Source of the DNA: Molanna angustata
Taxonomy: Eukaryota; Arthropoda; Insecta; Trichoptera; Molannidae
DNA length: 64,000 nucleotides
Assembly: GCA_963576475.1 (NCBI GenBank)
Contig: OY754978.1
Span: 16,588,218 to 16,652,217 of the forward strand
Direction of reading: 5' to 3'
The translations under genes were made by a program, and so were the position numbers. Within the stretch, counting starts at the first letter, position 1. Each line of letters begins with the position of its first letter. Under the pieces are notes generated by a model. That model searched no databases. It had not been told where the DNA came from and saw nothing but the letters and a program-made list of their open reading frames with translations. Shown here in pieces: positions 11,073 through 24,705 of the stretch.

Positions 11073-12110
11073 TCCAACTGTCGATTTGTTCAGGAGAACT
11101 TTGTTCTCTTAACATATCGACAATGTATCAAGCCAGAATACGCGAGAATTGTATGGAGAGGTCTACTTTTTTCACGGCTTTTCCAACTTTGAAGTCAAAA
11201 AACACCAACTTAGAGGCTTCGCAGCATATATGTTCCATACACGGATTTACTCAGAATTCGGAGTAGAACATTTCGTGTGTCTGTGTGTGTGTGTGTCTGT
11301 GTGTGTGTCTGTGTGTCTGTGTGTGTGTGTGTCTGTGTGTCCGTCCCCCCCTTATAACTTTTGATCCGCTCAATTTACAGAGCCTAAAATTTCAGAATAT
11401 ATAAACAGTTACAGGCCTACAAAACTTTTATACTCGGAATTTTGAATTTTCGTTTCAGTCAGGGGTTATCAACTTTTGAATTTTTATTTAATTTTTCCAT
11501 ATATCTCAGAAACCATAAACGGTAGAACGCTGAAAATTTGTACAAACATAGACAAACACAAAATCTCAAATTAGTTTTTTCAAAAAAATTCCAGGGTTTC
11601 TCAAACATTTTTTATTAAGAAAAATATTTTTTTTATGATAAATTTATGAGTTTAACTGCCTATATTTCCAAAACTTTTACAATTATCGAAAAAAGCCGAA
11701 ACACTCCAACTAGATAATTTAATTTTCTATAAAAAATATTAACATTGTAGTAGAAGATCTCAATTTTTTTTTAACAATTTTTTTAAAAATTGAATTTAGT
11801 GACGACATCGCTTCATACATTTTGTATGGCAGTCGCCTATACACAATATGTAAGAAGACTTAATAGTTTGTTACTTCATCTCCAAACATACATACATACC
11901 ATCATGCAATTTGCATATTCTGGGTAGGAAAAAGGATCTTCTTCCATACTATCCTATCTTGACATACATACCTACATATGTTGTATAGAAAACAAAATAT
12001 CTGAAAATATTCAATAATTTGTATCTATGGGTTTATAGTTTGGTACATATTCTTCAACTATACATACTATCGCTATCGACAGTTGGATCTCATGTGTTAC
12101 ATGCAACTAG
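11073..12110 (+). mobile_element. HINE copy 7 (A-type)
   Basis: A-type markers: CACGGCTTTTCC, TTTTCGTTTCAG, AATTTGTACAAAC, ATGAGTTTAAC, intact ATCGACAGTTGG. Carries the private ACACTCC variant shared with copies 9 and 15. Preceded by the 12-nt linker TATTATTATTAT. Confidence 0.87.
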
Positions 12111-12115
12111 TATTA

Positions 12116-13145
12116 TCCAACTGTCGATTTGTTCAGGAGAACATTGTTCTCTTAACATATCGACAATGTATCAAGCCAGAATACGCGAGAATTGTATGGA
12201 GAGGTCTACTTTTTTCATGGATTTTCCAACTTTGAAGTCAAAAAACACCAACTTAGAGGCTTCGCAGCATATATGTTCCATACACGGATTTACTCAGAAT
12301 TCGGAGTAGAACATTTCGTGTGTCTGTGTGTGTGTGTGTCTGTGTGTGTGTCTGTGTGTGTGTGTGTCTGTGTGTCCCCCCCCCCCTTATAACTTTTGAT
12401 CCGCTCAATTTACAGAGCCTAAAATTTCAGAATATATAAACAGTTACAGGCCTACAAAACTTTTATACTCGGAATTTTGAATTTTTGTTTCAGTCAGGGG
12501 TTATCAACTTTTGAATTTTTATTTTATTTTTCCATATATCTCAGAAACCATAAACGGTAGAACGCTGAAAATTGGTACAAACATAGACAAACACAAAATC
12601 TCAAATAAGTTTTTTCAAAAAAATTCCAGGGTTTCTCAAACATTTTATATTAAGAAAAATATTTTTTTTATGATAAATTTATGTGTTTAACTGCCTATAT
12701 TTCCAAAACTTTTACAATTATCGAAAAAAGCCGAAACACCCCAACTAGATAATTTAATTTTCTATAAAAAATATTAACATTGTAGTAGAAGATCTCAATT
12801 TTTTTTTAACAATTTTTTTAAAAATTGAATTTAGTGACGACATCGCTTCATACATTTTGTATGGCAGTCGCCTATACACAATATGTAAGAAGACTTAATA
12901 GTTTGTTACTTCATCTCCAAACATACATACATACCATCATGCAATTTGCATATTCTGGGTAGGAAAAAGGATCTTCTTCCATACTATCCTATCTTGACAT
13001 ACTTACCTACATATGTTGTATAGAAAACAAAATATCTGAAAATATTCAATAATTTGTATCTATGGGTTTATAGTTTGGTACATATTCTTCAACTATACAT
13101 ACTATCGCTATCCTCAGTTGGATCTCATGTGTTACATGCAACTAG
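12116..13145 (+). mobile_element. HINE copy 8 (B-type)
   Basis: B-type markers: GAACATTGTTCTC in the 5' hairpin, CATGGATTTTCC, a long C run, TATATTAAG, ATGTGTTTAAC, and ATCCTCAGTTGG in place of the 3' subterminal repeat. Preceded by the 5-nt linker TATTA. Confidence 0.87.
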
Positions 13146-13157
13146 TATTATTATTAT

Positions 13158-14196
13158 TCCAACTGTCGATTTGTTCAGGAGAACTTTGTTCTCTTAACAT
13201 ATCGACAATGTATCAAGCCAGAATACGCGAGAATTGTATGGAGAGGTCTACTTTTTTCACGGCTTTTCCAACTTTGAAGTCAAAAAACACCAACTTAGAG
13301 GCTTCGCAGCATATATGTTCCATACACGGATTTACTCAGAATTCGGAGTAGAACATTTCGTGTGTCTGTGTGTGTGTGTGTGTCTGTGTGTGTGTCTGTG
13401 TGTCTGTGTGTGTGTGTGTCTGTGTGTCCGTCCCCCCCTTATAACTTTTGATCCGCTCAATTTACAGAGCCTAAAATTTCAGAATATATAAACAGTTACA
13501 GGCCTACAAAACTTTTATACTCGGAATTTTGAATTTTCGTTTCAGTCAGGGGTTATCAACTTTTGAATTTTTATTTAATTTTTCCATATATCTCAGAAAC
13601 CATAAACGGTAGAACGCTGAAAATTTGTACAAACATAGACAAACACAAAATCTCAAATTAGTTTTTTCAAAAAAATTCCAGGGTTTCTCAAACATTTTTT
13701 ATTAAGAAAAATATTTTTTTTATGATAAATTTATGAGTTTAACTGCCTATATTTCCAAAACTTTTACAATTATCGAAAAAAGCCGAAACACTCCAACTAG
13801 ATAATTTAATTTTCTATAAAAAATATTAACATTGTAGTAGAAGATCTCAATTTTTTTTAACAATTTTTTTAAAAATTGAATTTAGTGACGACATCGCTTC
13901 ATACATTTTGTATGGCAGTCGCCTATACACAATATGTAAGAAGACTTAATAGTTTGTTACTTCATCTCCAAACATACATACATACCATCATGCAATTTGC
14001 ATATTCTGGGTAGGAAAAAGGATCTTCTTCCATACTATCCTATCTTGACATACATACCTACATATGTTGTATAGAAAACAAAATATCTGAAAATATTCAA
14101 TAATTTGTATCTATGGGTTTATAGTTTGGTACATATTCTTCAACTATACATACTATCGCTATCGACAGTTGGATCTCATGTGTTACATGCAACTAG
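13158..14196 (+). mobile_element. HINE copy 9 (A-type)
   Basis: A-type with the ACACTCC variant; GT tract two bases longer than in copy 7. Start is 2,085 bp after copy 7. Confidence 0.87.
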
Positions 14197-14201
14197 TATT
14201 A

Positions 14202-15232
14202 TCCAACTGTCGATTTGTTCAGGAGAACATTGTTCTCTTAACATATCGACAATGTATCAAGCCAGAATACGCGAGAATTGTATGGAGAGGTCTACTTTTT
14301 TCATGGATTTTCCAACTTTGAAGTCAAAAAACACCAACTTAGAGGCTTCGCAGCATATATGTTCCATACACGGATTTACTCAGAATTCGGAGTAGAACAT
14401 TTCGTGTGTCTGTGTGTGTGTGTGTCTGTGTGTGTGTCTGTGTGTGTGTGTGTCTGTGTGTCCCCCCCCCCCTTATAACTTTTGATCCGCTCAATTTACA
14501 GAGCCTAAAATTTCAGAATATATAAACAGTTACAGGCCTACAAAACTTTTATACTCGGAATTTTGAATTTTTGTTTCAGTCAGGGGTTATCAACTTTTGA
14601 ATTTTTATTTTATTTTTCCATATATCTCAGAAACCATAAACGGTAGAACGCTGAAAATTGGTACAAACATAGACAAACACAAAATCTCAAATAAATTTTT
14701 TCAAAAAAATTCCAGGGTTTCTCAAACATTTTATATTAAGAAAAATATTTTTTTTATGATAAATTTATGTGTTTAAACTGCCTATATTTCCAAAACTTTT
14801 ACAATTATCGAAAAAAGCCGAAACACCCCAACTAGATAATTTAATTTTCTATAAAAAATATTAACATTGTAGTAGAAGATCTCAATTTTTTTTTAACAAT
14901 TTTTTTAAAAATTGAATTTAGTGACGACATCGCTTCATACATTTTGTATGGCAGTCGCCTATACACAATATGTAAGAAGACTTAATAGTTTGTTACTTCA
15001 TCTCCAAACATACATACATACCATCATGCAATTTGCATATTCTGGGTAGGAAAAAGGATCTTCTTCCATACTATCCTATCTTGACATACATACCTACATA
15101 TGTTGTATAGAAAACAAAATATCTGAAAATATTCAATAATTTGTATCTATGGGTTTATAGTTTGGTACATATTCTTCAACTATACATACTATCGCTATCC
15201 TCAGTTGGATCTCATGTGTTACATGCAACTAG
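14202..15232 (+). mobile_element. HINE copy 10 (B-type)
   Basis: B-type, with private changes (ATAAATTTTTT and GTTTAAACTGCC). Start is 2,086 bp after copy 8. Confidence 0.87.
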
Positions 15233-15244
15233 TATTATTATTAT

Positions 15245-16281
15245 TCCAACTGTCGATTTGTTCAGGAGAACTTTGTTCTCTTAACATATCGACAATGTAT
15301 CAAGCCAGAATACGCGATAATTGTATGGAGAGGTCTACTTTTTTCACGGCTTTTCCAACTTTGAAGTCAAAAAACACCAACTTAGAGGCTTCGCAGCATA
15401 TATGTTCCATACACGGATTTACTCAGAATTCGGAGTAGAACATTTCGTGTGTCTGTGTGTGTGTGTGTCTGTGTGTGTGTCTGTGTGTCTGTGTGTGTGT
15501 GTGTCTGTGTGTCCGTCCCCCCCTTATAACTTTTGATCCGCTCAATTTACAGAGCCTAAAATTTCAGAATATATAAACAGTTACAGGCCTACAAAACTTT
15601 TATACTCGGAATTTTGAATTTTCGTTTCAGTCAGGGGTTATCAACTTTTGAATTTTTATTTAATTTTTCCATATATCTCAGAAACCATAAACGGTAGAAC
15701 GCTGAAAATTTGTACAAACATAGACAAACACAAAATCTCAAATTAGTTTTTTCAAAAAAATTCCAGGGTTTCTCAAACATTTTTTATTAAGAAAAATATT
15801 TTTTTTATGATAAATTTATGAGTTTAACTGCCTATATTTCCAAAACTTTTACAATTATCGAAAAAAGCCGAAACACCCCAACTAGATAATTTAATTTTCT
15901 ATAAAAAATATTAACATTGTAGTAGAAGATCTCAATTTTTTTTAACAATTTTTTTAAAAATTGAATTTAGTGACGACATCGCTTCATACATTTTGTATGG
16001 CAGTCGCCTATACACAATATGTAAGAAGACTTAATAGTTTGTTACTTCATCTCCAAACATACATACATACCATCATGCAATTTGCATATTCTGGGTAGGA
16101 AAAAGGATCTTCTTCCATACTATCCTATCTTGACATACATACCTACATATGTTGTATAGAAAACAAAATATCTGAAAATATTCAATAATTTGTATCTATG
16201 GGTTTATAGTTTGGTACATATTCTTCAACTATACATACTATCGCTATCGACAGTTGGATCTCATGTGTTACATGCAACTAG
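15245..16281 (+). mobile_element. HINE copy 11 (A-type, GATAATTG variant)
   Basis: A-type, first copy with CGCGATAATTG instead of CGCGAGAATTG; ACACCCC rather than ACACTCC. The GATAATTG marker recurs in copies 13, 17, 19 and 21. Confidence 0.87.
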
Positions 16282-16286
16282 TATTA

Positions 16287-17315
16287 TCCAACTGTCGATT
16301 TGTTCAGGAGAACATTGTTCTCTTAACATATCGACAATGTATCAAGCCAGAATACGCGAGAATTGTATGGAGAGGTCTACTTTTTTCATGGATTTTCCAA
16401 CTTTGAAGTCAAAAAACACCAACTTAGAGGCTTCGCAGCATATATGTTCCATACACGGATTTACTCAGAATTCGGAGTAGAACATTTCGTGTGTCTGTGT
16501 GTGTGTGTGTCTGTGTGTGTGTCTGTGTGTGTGTGTGTCTGTGTGTCCCCCCCCCCCTTATAACTTTTGATCCGCTCAATTTACAGAGCCTAAAATTTCA
16601 GAATATATAAACAGTTACAGGCCTACAAAACTTTTATACTCGGAATTTTGAATTTTTGTTTCAGTCAGGGGTTATCAACTTTTGAATTTTTATTTTATTT
16701 TTCCATATATCTCAGAAACCATAAACGGTAGAACGCTGAAAATTGGTACAAACATAGACAAACACAAAATCTCAAATAAGTTTTTTCAAAAAAATTCCAG
16801 GGTTTCTCAAACATTTTATATTAAGAAAAATATTTTTTTTATGATAAATTTATGTGTTTAACTGCCTATATTTCCAAAACTTTTACAATTATCGAAAAAA
16901 GCCGAAACACCCCAACTAGATAATTTAATTTTCTATAAAAAATATTAACATTGTAGTAGAAGATCTCAATTTTTTTTAACAATTTTTTTAAAAATTGAAT
17001 TTAGTGACGACATCGCTTCATACATTTTGTATGGCAGTCGCCTATACACAATATGTAAGAAGACTTAATAGTTTGTTACTTCATCTCCAAACATACATAC
17101 ATACCATCATGCAATTTGCATATTCTGGGTAGGAAAAAGGATCTTCTTCCATACTATCCTATCTTGACATACATACCTACATATGTTGTATAGAAAACAA
17201 AATATCTGAAAATATTCAATAATTTGTATCTATGGGTTTATAGTTTGGTACATATTCTTCAACTATACATACTATCGCTATCCTCAGTTGGATCTCATGT
17301 GTTACATGCAACTAG
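16287..17315 (+). mobile_element. HINE copy 12 (B-type)
   Basis: B-type; altered 3' subterminal repeat ATCCTCAGTTGG. Start is 2,085 bp after copy 10. Confidence 0.87.
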
Positions 17316-17327
17316 TATTATTATTAT

Positions 17328-18362
17328 TCCAACTGTCGATTTGTTCAGGAGAACTTTGTTCTCTTAACATATCGACAATGTATCAAGCCAGAATACGCGA
17401 TAATTGTATGGAGAGGTCTACTTTTTTCACGGCTTTTCCAACTTTGAAGTCAAAAAACACCAACTTAGAGGCTTCGCAGCATATATGTTCCATACACGGA
17501 TTTACTCAGAATTCGGAGTAGAACATTTCGTGTGTCTGTGTGTGTGTGTGTCTGTGTGTGTGTCTGTGTGTCTGTGTGTGTGTGTGTCTGTGTGTCCGTC
17601 CCCCCCTTATAACTTTTGATCCGCTCAATTTACAGAGCCTAAAATTTCAGAATATATAAACAGTTACAGGCCTACAAAACTTTTATACTCGGAATTTTGA
17701 ATTTTCGTTTCAGTCAGGGGTTATCAACTTTGAATTTTATTTAATTTTTCCATATATCTCAGAAACCATAAACGGTAGAACGCTGAAAATTTGTACAAAC
17801 ATAGACAAACACAAAATCTCAAATTAGTTTTTTCAAAAAAATTCCAGGGTTTCTCAAACATTTTTTATTAAGAAAAATATTTTTTTTATGATAAATTTAT
17901 GAGTTTAACTGCCTATATTTCCAAAACTTTTACAATTATCGAAAAAAGCCGAAACACCCCAACTAGATAATTTAATTTTCTATAAAAAATATTAACATTG
18001 TAGTAGAAGATCTCAATTTTTTTTTAACAATTTTTTTAAAATTGAATTTAGTGACGACATCGCTTCATACATTTTGTATGGCAGTCGCCTATACACAATA
18101 TGTAAGAAGACTTAATAGTTTGTTACTTCATCTCCAAACATACATACATACCATCATGCAATTTGCATATTCTGGGTAGGAAAAAGGATCTTCTTCCATA
18201 CTATCCTATCTTGACATACATACCTACATATGTTGTATAGAAAACAAAATATCTGAAAATATTCAATAATTTGTATCTATGGGTTTATAGTTTGGTACAT
18301 ATTCTTCAACTATACATACTATCGCTATCGACAGTTGGATCTCATGTGTTACATGCAACTAG
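17328..18362 (+). mobile_element. HINE copy 13 (A-type, GATAATTG variant)
   Basis: A-type with small private deletions in the T-rich stretches near 17730 and 18040. Confidence 0.87.
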
Positions 18363-18367
18363 TATTA

Positions 18368-19439
18368 TCCAACTGTCGATTTGTTCAGGAGAACATTGTT
18401 CTCTTAACATATCGACAATGTATCAAGCCAGAATACGCGAGAATTGTATGGAGAGGTCTACTTTTTTCATGGATTTTCCAACTTTGAAGTCAAAAAACAC
18501 CAACTTAGAGGCTTCGCAGCATATATGTTCCATACACGGATTTACTCAGAATTCGGAGTAGAACATTTCGTGTGTCTGTGTGTGTGTGTGTCTGTGTGTG
18601 TGTCTGTGTGTGTGTCTGTGTGTGTGTGTGTCTGTGTGTGTGTGTGTCTGTGTGTGTGTGTCTGTGTGTCCGTCCCCCCCTTATAACTTTTGATCCGCTC
18701 AATTTACAGAGCCTAAAATTTCAGAATATATAAACAGTTACAGGCCTACAAAACATTTATACTCGGAATTTCGAATTTTCGTTTCAGTCAGGGGTTATCA
18801 ACTTTTGAATTTTTATTTAATTTTTCCATATATCTCAGAAACCATAAACGGTAGAACGCTGAAAATTTGTACAAACATAGACAAACACAAAATCTCAAAT
18901 TAGTTTTTTCAAAAAAATTCCAGGGTTTCTCAAACATTTTTTATTAAGAAAAATATTTTTTTTATGATAAATTTATGAGTTTAACTGCCTATATTTCCAA
19001 AACTTTTACAATTATCGAAAAAAGCCGAAACACCCCAACTAGATAATTTAATTTTCTATAAAAAATATTAACATTGTAGTAGAAGATCTCAATTTTTTTT
19101 TAACAATTTTTTTAAAAATTGAATTTAGTGACGACATCGCTTCATACATTTTGTATGGCAGTCGCCTATACACAATATGTAAGAAGACTTAATAGTTTGT
19201 TACTTCATCTCCAAACATACATACATACCATCATGCAATTTGCATATTCTGGGTAGGAAAAAGGATCTTCTTCCATACTATCCTATCTTGACATACATAC
19301 CTACATATGTTGTATAGAAAACAAAATATCTGAAAATATTCAATAATTTGAATCTATGGGTTTATAGTTTGGTACATATTCTTCAACTATACATACTATC
19401 GCTATCGACAGTTGGATCTCATGTGTTACATGCAACTAG
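18368..19439 (+). mobile_element. HINE copy 14: B-type 5' half, A-type 3' half
   Basis: 5' half is B-type (GAACATTGTTCTC, CATGGATTTTCC). The GT/TCTG tract is expanded (about 18571-18669). The 3' half is A-type (TTTTCGTTTCAG, AATTTGTACAAAC, ATGAGTTTAAC, ATCGACAGTTGG). It is the opposite arrangement to copy 6 and marks an exchange point in the array. Confidence 0.87.
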
Positions 19440-19479
19440 TATTATTATTATTATTTGTTTAGATTTAAAAATAAATTCA
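19440..19479. other. 40-bp spacer within the HINE array
   Basis: Non-HINE sequence, an ATT run followed by TTGTTTAGATTTAAAAATAA-like sequence, interrupting the dimer periodicity. Other array junctions are only 5 or 12 nt long. Confidence 0.8.
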
Positions 19480-20530
19480 TCCAACTGTCGATTTGTTCAG
19501 GAGAACTTTGTTCTCTTAACATATCGACAATGTATCAAGCCAGAATACGCGAGAATTGTATGGAGAGGTCTACTTTTTTCATGGCTTTTCCAACTTTGAA
19601 GTCAAAAAACACCAACTTAGAGGCTTCGCAGCATATATGTTCCATACACGGATTTACTCAGAATTCGGAGTAGAACATTTCGTGTGTCTGTGTGTGTGTG
19701 TGTCTGTGTGTGTGTCTGTGTGTGTGTGTGTGTCTGTGTGTCTGTGTGTCTGTGTGTCCGTCCCCCCCTTATAACTTTTGATCCGCTCAATTTACAGAGC
19801 CTAAAATTTCAGAATATATAAACAGTTACAGGCCTACAAAACTTTTATACTCGGAATTTTGAATTTTCGTTTCAGTCAGGGGGGGGTTATCAACTTTTGA
19901 ATTTTTATTTAATTTTTCCATATATCTCAGAAACCATAAACGGTAGAACGCTGAAAATTTGTACAAACATAGACAAACACAAAATCTCAAATTAGTTTTT
20001 TCAAAAAAATTCCAGGGTTTCTCAAACATTTTTTATTAAGAAAAATATTTTTTTTATGATAAATTTATGAGTTTAACTGCCTATATTTCCAAAACTTTTA
20101 CAATTATCGAAAAAAGCCGAAACACTCCAACTAGATAATTTAATTTTCTATAAAAAATATTAACATTGTAGTAGAAGATCTCAATTTTTTTTAACAATTT
20201 TTTTAAAAATTGAATTTAGTGACGACATCGCTTCATACATTTTGTATGGCAGTCGCCTATACACAATATGTAAGAAGACTTAATAGTTTGTTACTTCATC
20301 TCCAAACATACATACATACCATCATGCAATTTGCATATTCTGGGTAGGAAAAAGGATCTTCTTCCATACTATCCTATCTTGACATACATACCTACATATG
20401 TTGTATAGAAAACAAAATATCTGAAAATATTCAATAATTTGTATCTATGGGTTTATAGTTTGGTACATATTCTTCAACTATACATACTATCGCTATCGAC
20501 AGTTGGATCTCATGTGTTACATGCAACTAG
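19480..20530 (+). mobile_element. HINE copy 15 (A-like)
   Basis: A-like copy with CATGGCTTTTCC, the ACACTCC variant and an expanded G run near 19880. Together with copy 14 it forms the irregular centre of the array. Confidence 0.86.
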
Positions 20531-20535
20531 TATTA

Positions 20536-21565
20536 TCCAACTGTCGATTTGTTCAGGAGAACATTGTTCTCTTAACATATCGACAATGTATCAAGCCAGA
20601 ATACGCGAGAATTGTATGGAGAGGTCTACTTTTTTCATGGATTTTCCAACTTTGAAGTCAAAAAACACCAACTTAGAGGCTTCGCAGCATATATGTTCCA
20701 TACACGGATTTACTCAGAATTCGGAGTAGAACATTTCGTGTGTCTGTGTGTGTGTGTGTCTGTGTGTGTGTCTGTGTGTGTGTGTGTCTGTGTGTCCCCC
20801 CCCCCCTTATAACTTTTGATCCGCTCAATTTACAGAGCCTAAAATTTCAGAATATATAAACAGTTACAGGCCTACAAAACTTTTATACTCGGAATTTTGA
20901 ATTTTTGTTTCAGTCAGGGGTTATCAACTTTTGAATTTTTATTTTATTTTTCCATATATCTCAGAAACCATAAACGGTAGAACGCTGAAAATTGGTACAA
21001 ACATAGACAAACACAAAATCTCAAATAAGTTTTTTCAAAAAAATTCCAGGGTTTCTCAAACATTTTATATTAAGAAAAATATTTTTTTTATGATAAATTT
21101 ATGTGTTTAACTGCCTATATTTCCAAAACTTTTACAATTATCGAAAAAAGCCGAAACACCCCAACTAGATAATTTAATTTTCTATAAAAAATATTAACAT
21201 TGTAGTAGAAGATCTCAATTTTTTTTTAACAATTTTTTTAAAAATTGAATTTAGTGACGACATCGCTTCATACATTTTGTATGGCAGTCGCCTATACACA
21301 ATATGTAAGAAGACTTAATAGTTTGTTACTTCATCTCCAAACATACATACATACCATCATGCAATTTGCATATTCTGGGTAGGAAAAAGGATCTTCTTCC
21401 ATACTATCCTATCTTGACATACATACCTACATATGTTGTATAGAAAACAAAATATCTGAAAATATTCAATAATTTGTATCTATGGGTTTATAGTTTGGTA
21501 CATATTCTTCAACTATACATACTATCGCTATCCTCAGTTGGATCTCATGTGTTACATGCAACTAG
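20536..21565 (+). mobile_element. HINE copy 16 (B-type)
   Basis: B-type; first of three dimers repeated at exactly 2,085 bp (20536, 22621, 24706). Confidence 0.87.
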
Positions 21566-21577
21566 TATTATTATTAT

Positions 21578-22615
21578 TCCAACTGTCGATTTGTTCAGGA
21601 GAACTTTGTTCTCTTAACATATCGACAATGTATCAAGCCAGAATACGCGATAATTGTATGGAGAGGTCTACTTTTTTCACGGCTTTTCCAACTTTGAAGT
21701 CAAAAAACACCAACTTAGAGGCTTCGCAGCATATATGTTCCATACACGGATTTACTCAGAATTCGGAGTAGAACATTTCGTGTGTCTGTGTGTGTGTGTG
21801 TCTGTGTGTGTGTCTGTGTGTCTGTGTGTGTGTGTGTCTGTGTGTCCGTCCCCCCCTTATAACTTTTGATCCGCTCAATTTACAGAGCCTAAAATTTCAG
21901 AATATATAAACAGTTACAGGCCTACAAAACTTTTATACTCGGAATTTTGAATTTTCGTTTCAGTCAGGGGTTATCAACTTTTGAATTTTTATTTAATTTT
22001 TCCATATATCTCAGAAACCATAAACGGTAGAACGCTGAAAATTTGTACAAACATAGACAAACACAAAATCTCAAATTAGTTTTTTCAAAAAAATTCCAGG
22101 GTTTCTCAAACATTTTTTATTAAGAAAAATATTTTTTTTATGATAAATTTATGAGTTTAACTGCCTATATTTCCAAAACTTTTACAATTATCGAAAAAAG
22201 CCGAAACACCCCAACTAGATAATTTAATTTTCTATAAAAAATATTAACATTGTAGTAGAAGATCTCAATTTTTTTTTAACAATTTTTTTAAAAATTGAAT
22301 TTAGTGACGACATCGCTTCATACATTTTGTATGGCAGTCGCCTATACACAATATGTAAGAAGACTTAATAGTTTGTTACTTCATCTCCAAACATACATAC
22401 ATACCATCATGCAATTTGCATATTCTGGGTAGGAAAAAGGATCTTCTTCCATACTATCCTATCTTGACATACATACCTACATATGTTGTATAGAAAACAA
22501 AATATCTGAAAATATTCAATAATTTGTATCTATGGGTTTATAGTTTGGTACATATTCTTCAACTATACATACTATCGCTATCGACAGTTGGATCTCATGT
22601 GTTACATGCAACTAG
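21578..22615 (+). mobile_element. HINE copy 17 (A-type, GATAATTG variant)
   Basis: A-type; start repeats at exactly 2,085 bp in copies 19 and 21. Confidence 0.87.
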
Positions 22616-22620
22616 TATTA

Positions 22621-23650
22621 TCCAACTGTCGATTTGTTCAGGAGAACATTGTTCTCTTAACATATCGACAATGTATCAAGCCAGAATACGCGAGAATTGT
22701 ATGGAGAGGTCTACTTTTTTCATGGATTTTCCAACTTTGAAGTCAAAAAACACCAACTTAGAGGCTTCGCAGCATATATGTTCCATACACGGATTTACTC
22801 AGAATTCGGAGTAGAACATTTCGTGTGTCTGTGTGTGTGTGTGTCTGTGTGTGTGTCTGTGTGTGTGTGTGTCTGTGTGTCCCCCCCCCCCTTATAACTT
22901 TTGATCCGCTCAATTTACAGAGCCTAAAATTTCAGAATATATAAACAGTTACAGGCCTACAAAACTTTTATACTCGGAATTTTGAATTTTTGTTTCAGTC
23001 AGGGGTTATCAACTTTTGAATTTTTATTTTATTTTTCCATATATCTCAGAAACCATAAACGGTAGAACGCTGAAAATTGGTACAAACATAGACAAACACA
23101 AAATCTCAAATAAGTTTTTTCAAAAAAATTCCAGGGTTTCTCAAACATTTTATATTAAGAAAAATATTTTTTTTATGATAAATTTATGTGTTTAACTGCC
23201 TATATTTCCAAAACTTTTACAATTATCGAAAAAAGCCGAAACACCCCAACTAGATAATTTAATTTTCTATAAAAAATATTAACATTGTAGTAGAAGATCT
23301 CAATTTTTTTTTAACAATTTTTTTAAAAATTGAATTTAGTGACGACATCGCTTCATACATTTTGTATGGCAGTCGCCTATACACAATATGTAAGAAGACT
23401 TAATAGTTTGTTACTTCATCTCCAAACATACATACATACCATCATGCAATTTGCATATTCTGGGTAGGAAAAAGGATCTTCTTCCATACTATCCTATCTT
23501 GACATACATACCTACATATGTTGTATAGAAAACAAAATATCTGAAAATATTCAATAATTTGTATCTATGGGTTTATAGTTTGGTACATATTCTTCAACTA
23601 TACATACTATCGCTATCCTCAGTTGGATCTCATGTGTTACATGCAACTAG
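22621..23650 (+). mobile_element. HINE copy 18 (B-type)
   Basis: B-type; by eye indistinguishable from copies 16 and 20 in the stretches compared. Confidence 0.87.
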
Positions 23651-23662
23651 TATTATTATTAT

Positions 23663-24700
23663 TCCAACTGTCGATTTGTTCAGGAGAACTTTGTTCTCTT
23701 AACATATCGACAATGTATCAAGCCAGAATACGCGATAATTGTATGGAGAGGTCTACTTTTTTCACGGCTTTTCCAACTTTGAAGTCAAAAAACACCAACT
23801 TAGAGGCTTCGCAGCATATATGTTCCATACACGGATTTACTCAGAATTCGGAGTAGAACATTTCGTGTGTCTGTGTGTGTGTGTGTCTGTGTGTGTGTCT
23901 GTGTGTCTGTGTGTGTGTGTGTCTGTGTGTCCGTCCCCCCCTTATAACTTTTGATCCGCTCAATTTACAGAGCCTAAAATTTCAGAATATATAAACAGTT
24001 ACAGGCCTACAAAACTTTTATACTCGGAATTTTGAATTTTCGTTTCAGTCAGGGGTTATCAACTTTTGAATTTTTATTTAATTTTTCCATATATCTCAGA
24101 AACCATAAACGGTAGAACGCTGAAAATTTGTACAAACATAGACAAACACAAAATCTCAAATTAGTTTTTTCAAAAAAATTCCAGGGTTTCTCAAACATTT
24201 TTTATTAAGAAAAATATTTTTTTTATGATAAATTTATGAGTTTAACTGCCTATATTTCCAAAACTTTTACAATTATCGAAAAAAGCCGAAACACCCCAAC
24301 TAGATAATTTAATTTTCTATAAAAAATATTAACATTGTAGTAGAAGATCTCAATTTTTTTTTAACAATTTTTTTAAAAATTGAATTTAGTGACGACATCG
24401 CTTCATACATTTTGTATGGCAGTCGCCTATACACAATATGTAAGAAGACTTAATAGTTTGTTACTTCATCTCCAAACATACATACATACCATCATGCAAT
24501 TTGCATATTCTGGGTAGGAAAAAGGATCTTCTTCCATACTATCCTATCTTGACATACATACCTACATATGTTGTATAGAAAACAAAATATCTGAAAATAT
24601 TCAATAATTTGTATCTATGGGTTTATAGTTTGGTACATATTCTTCAACTATACATACTATCGCTATCGACAGTTGGATCTCATGTGTTACATGCAACTAG
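23663..24700 (+). mobile_element. HINE copy 19 (A-type, GATAATTG variant)
   Basis: A-type; by eye indistinguishable from copy 17 in the stretches compared. Confidence 0.87.
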
Positions 24701-24705
24701 TATTA

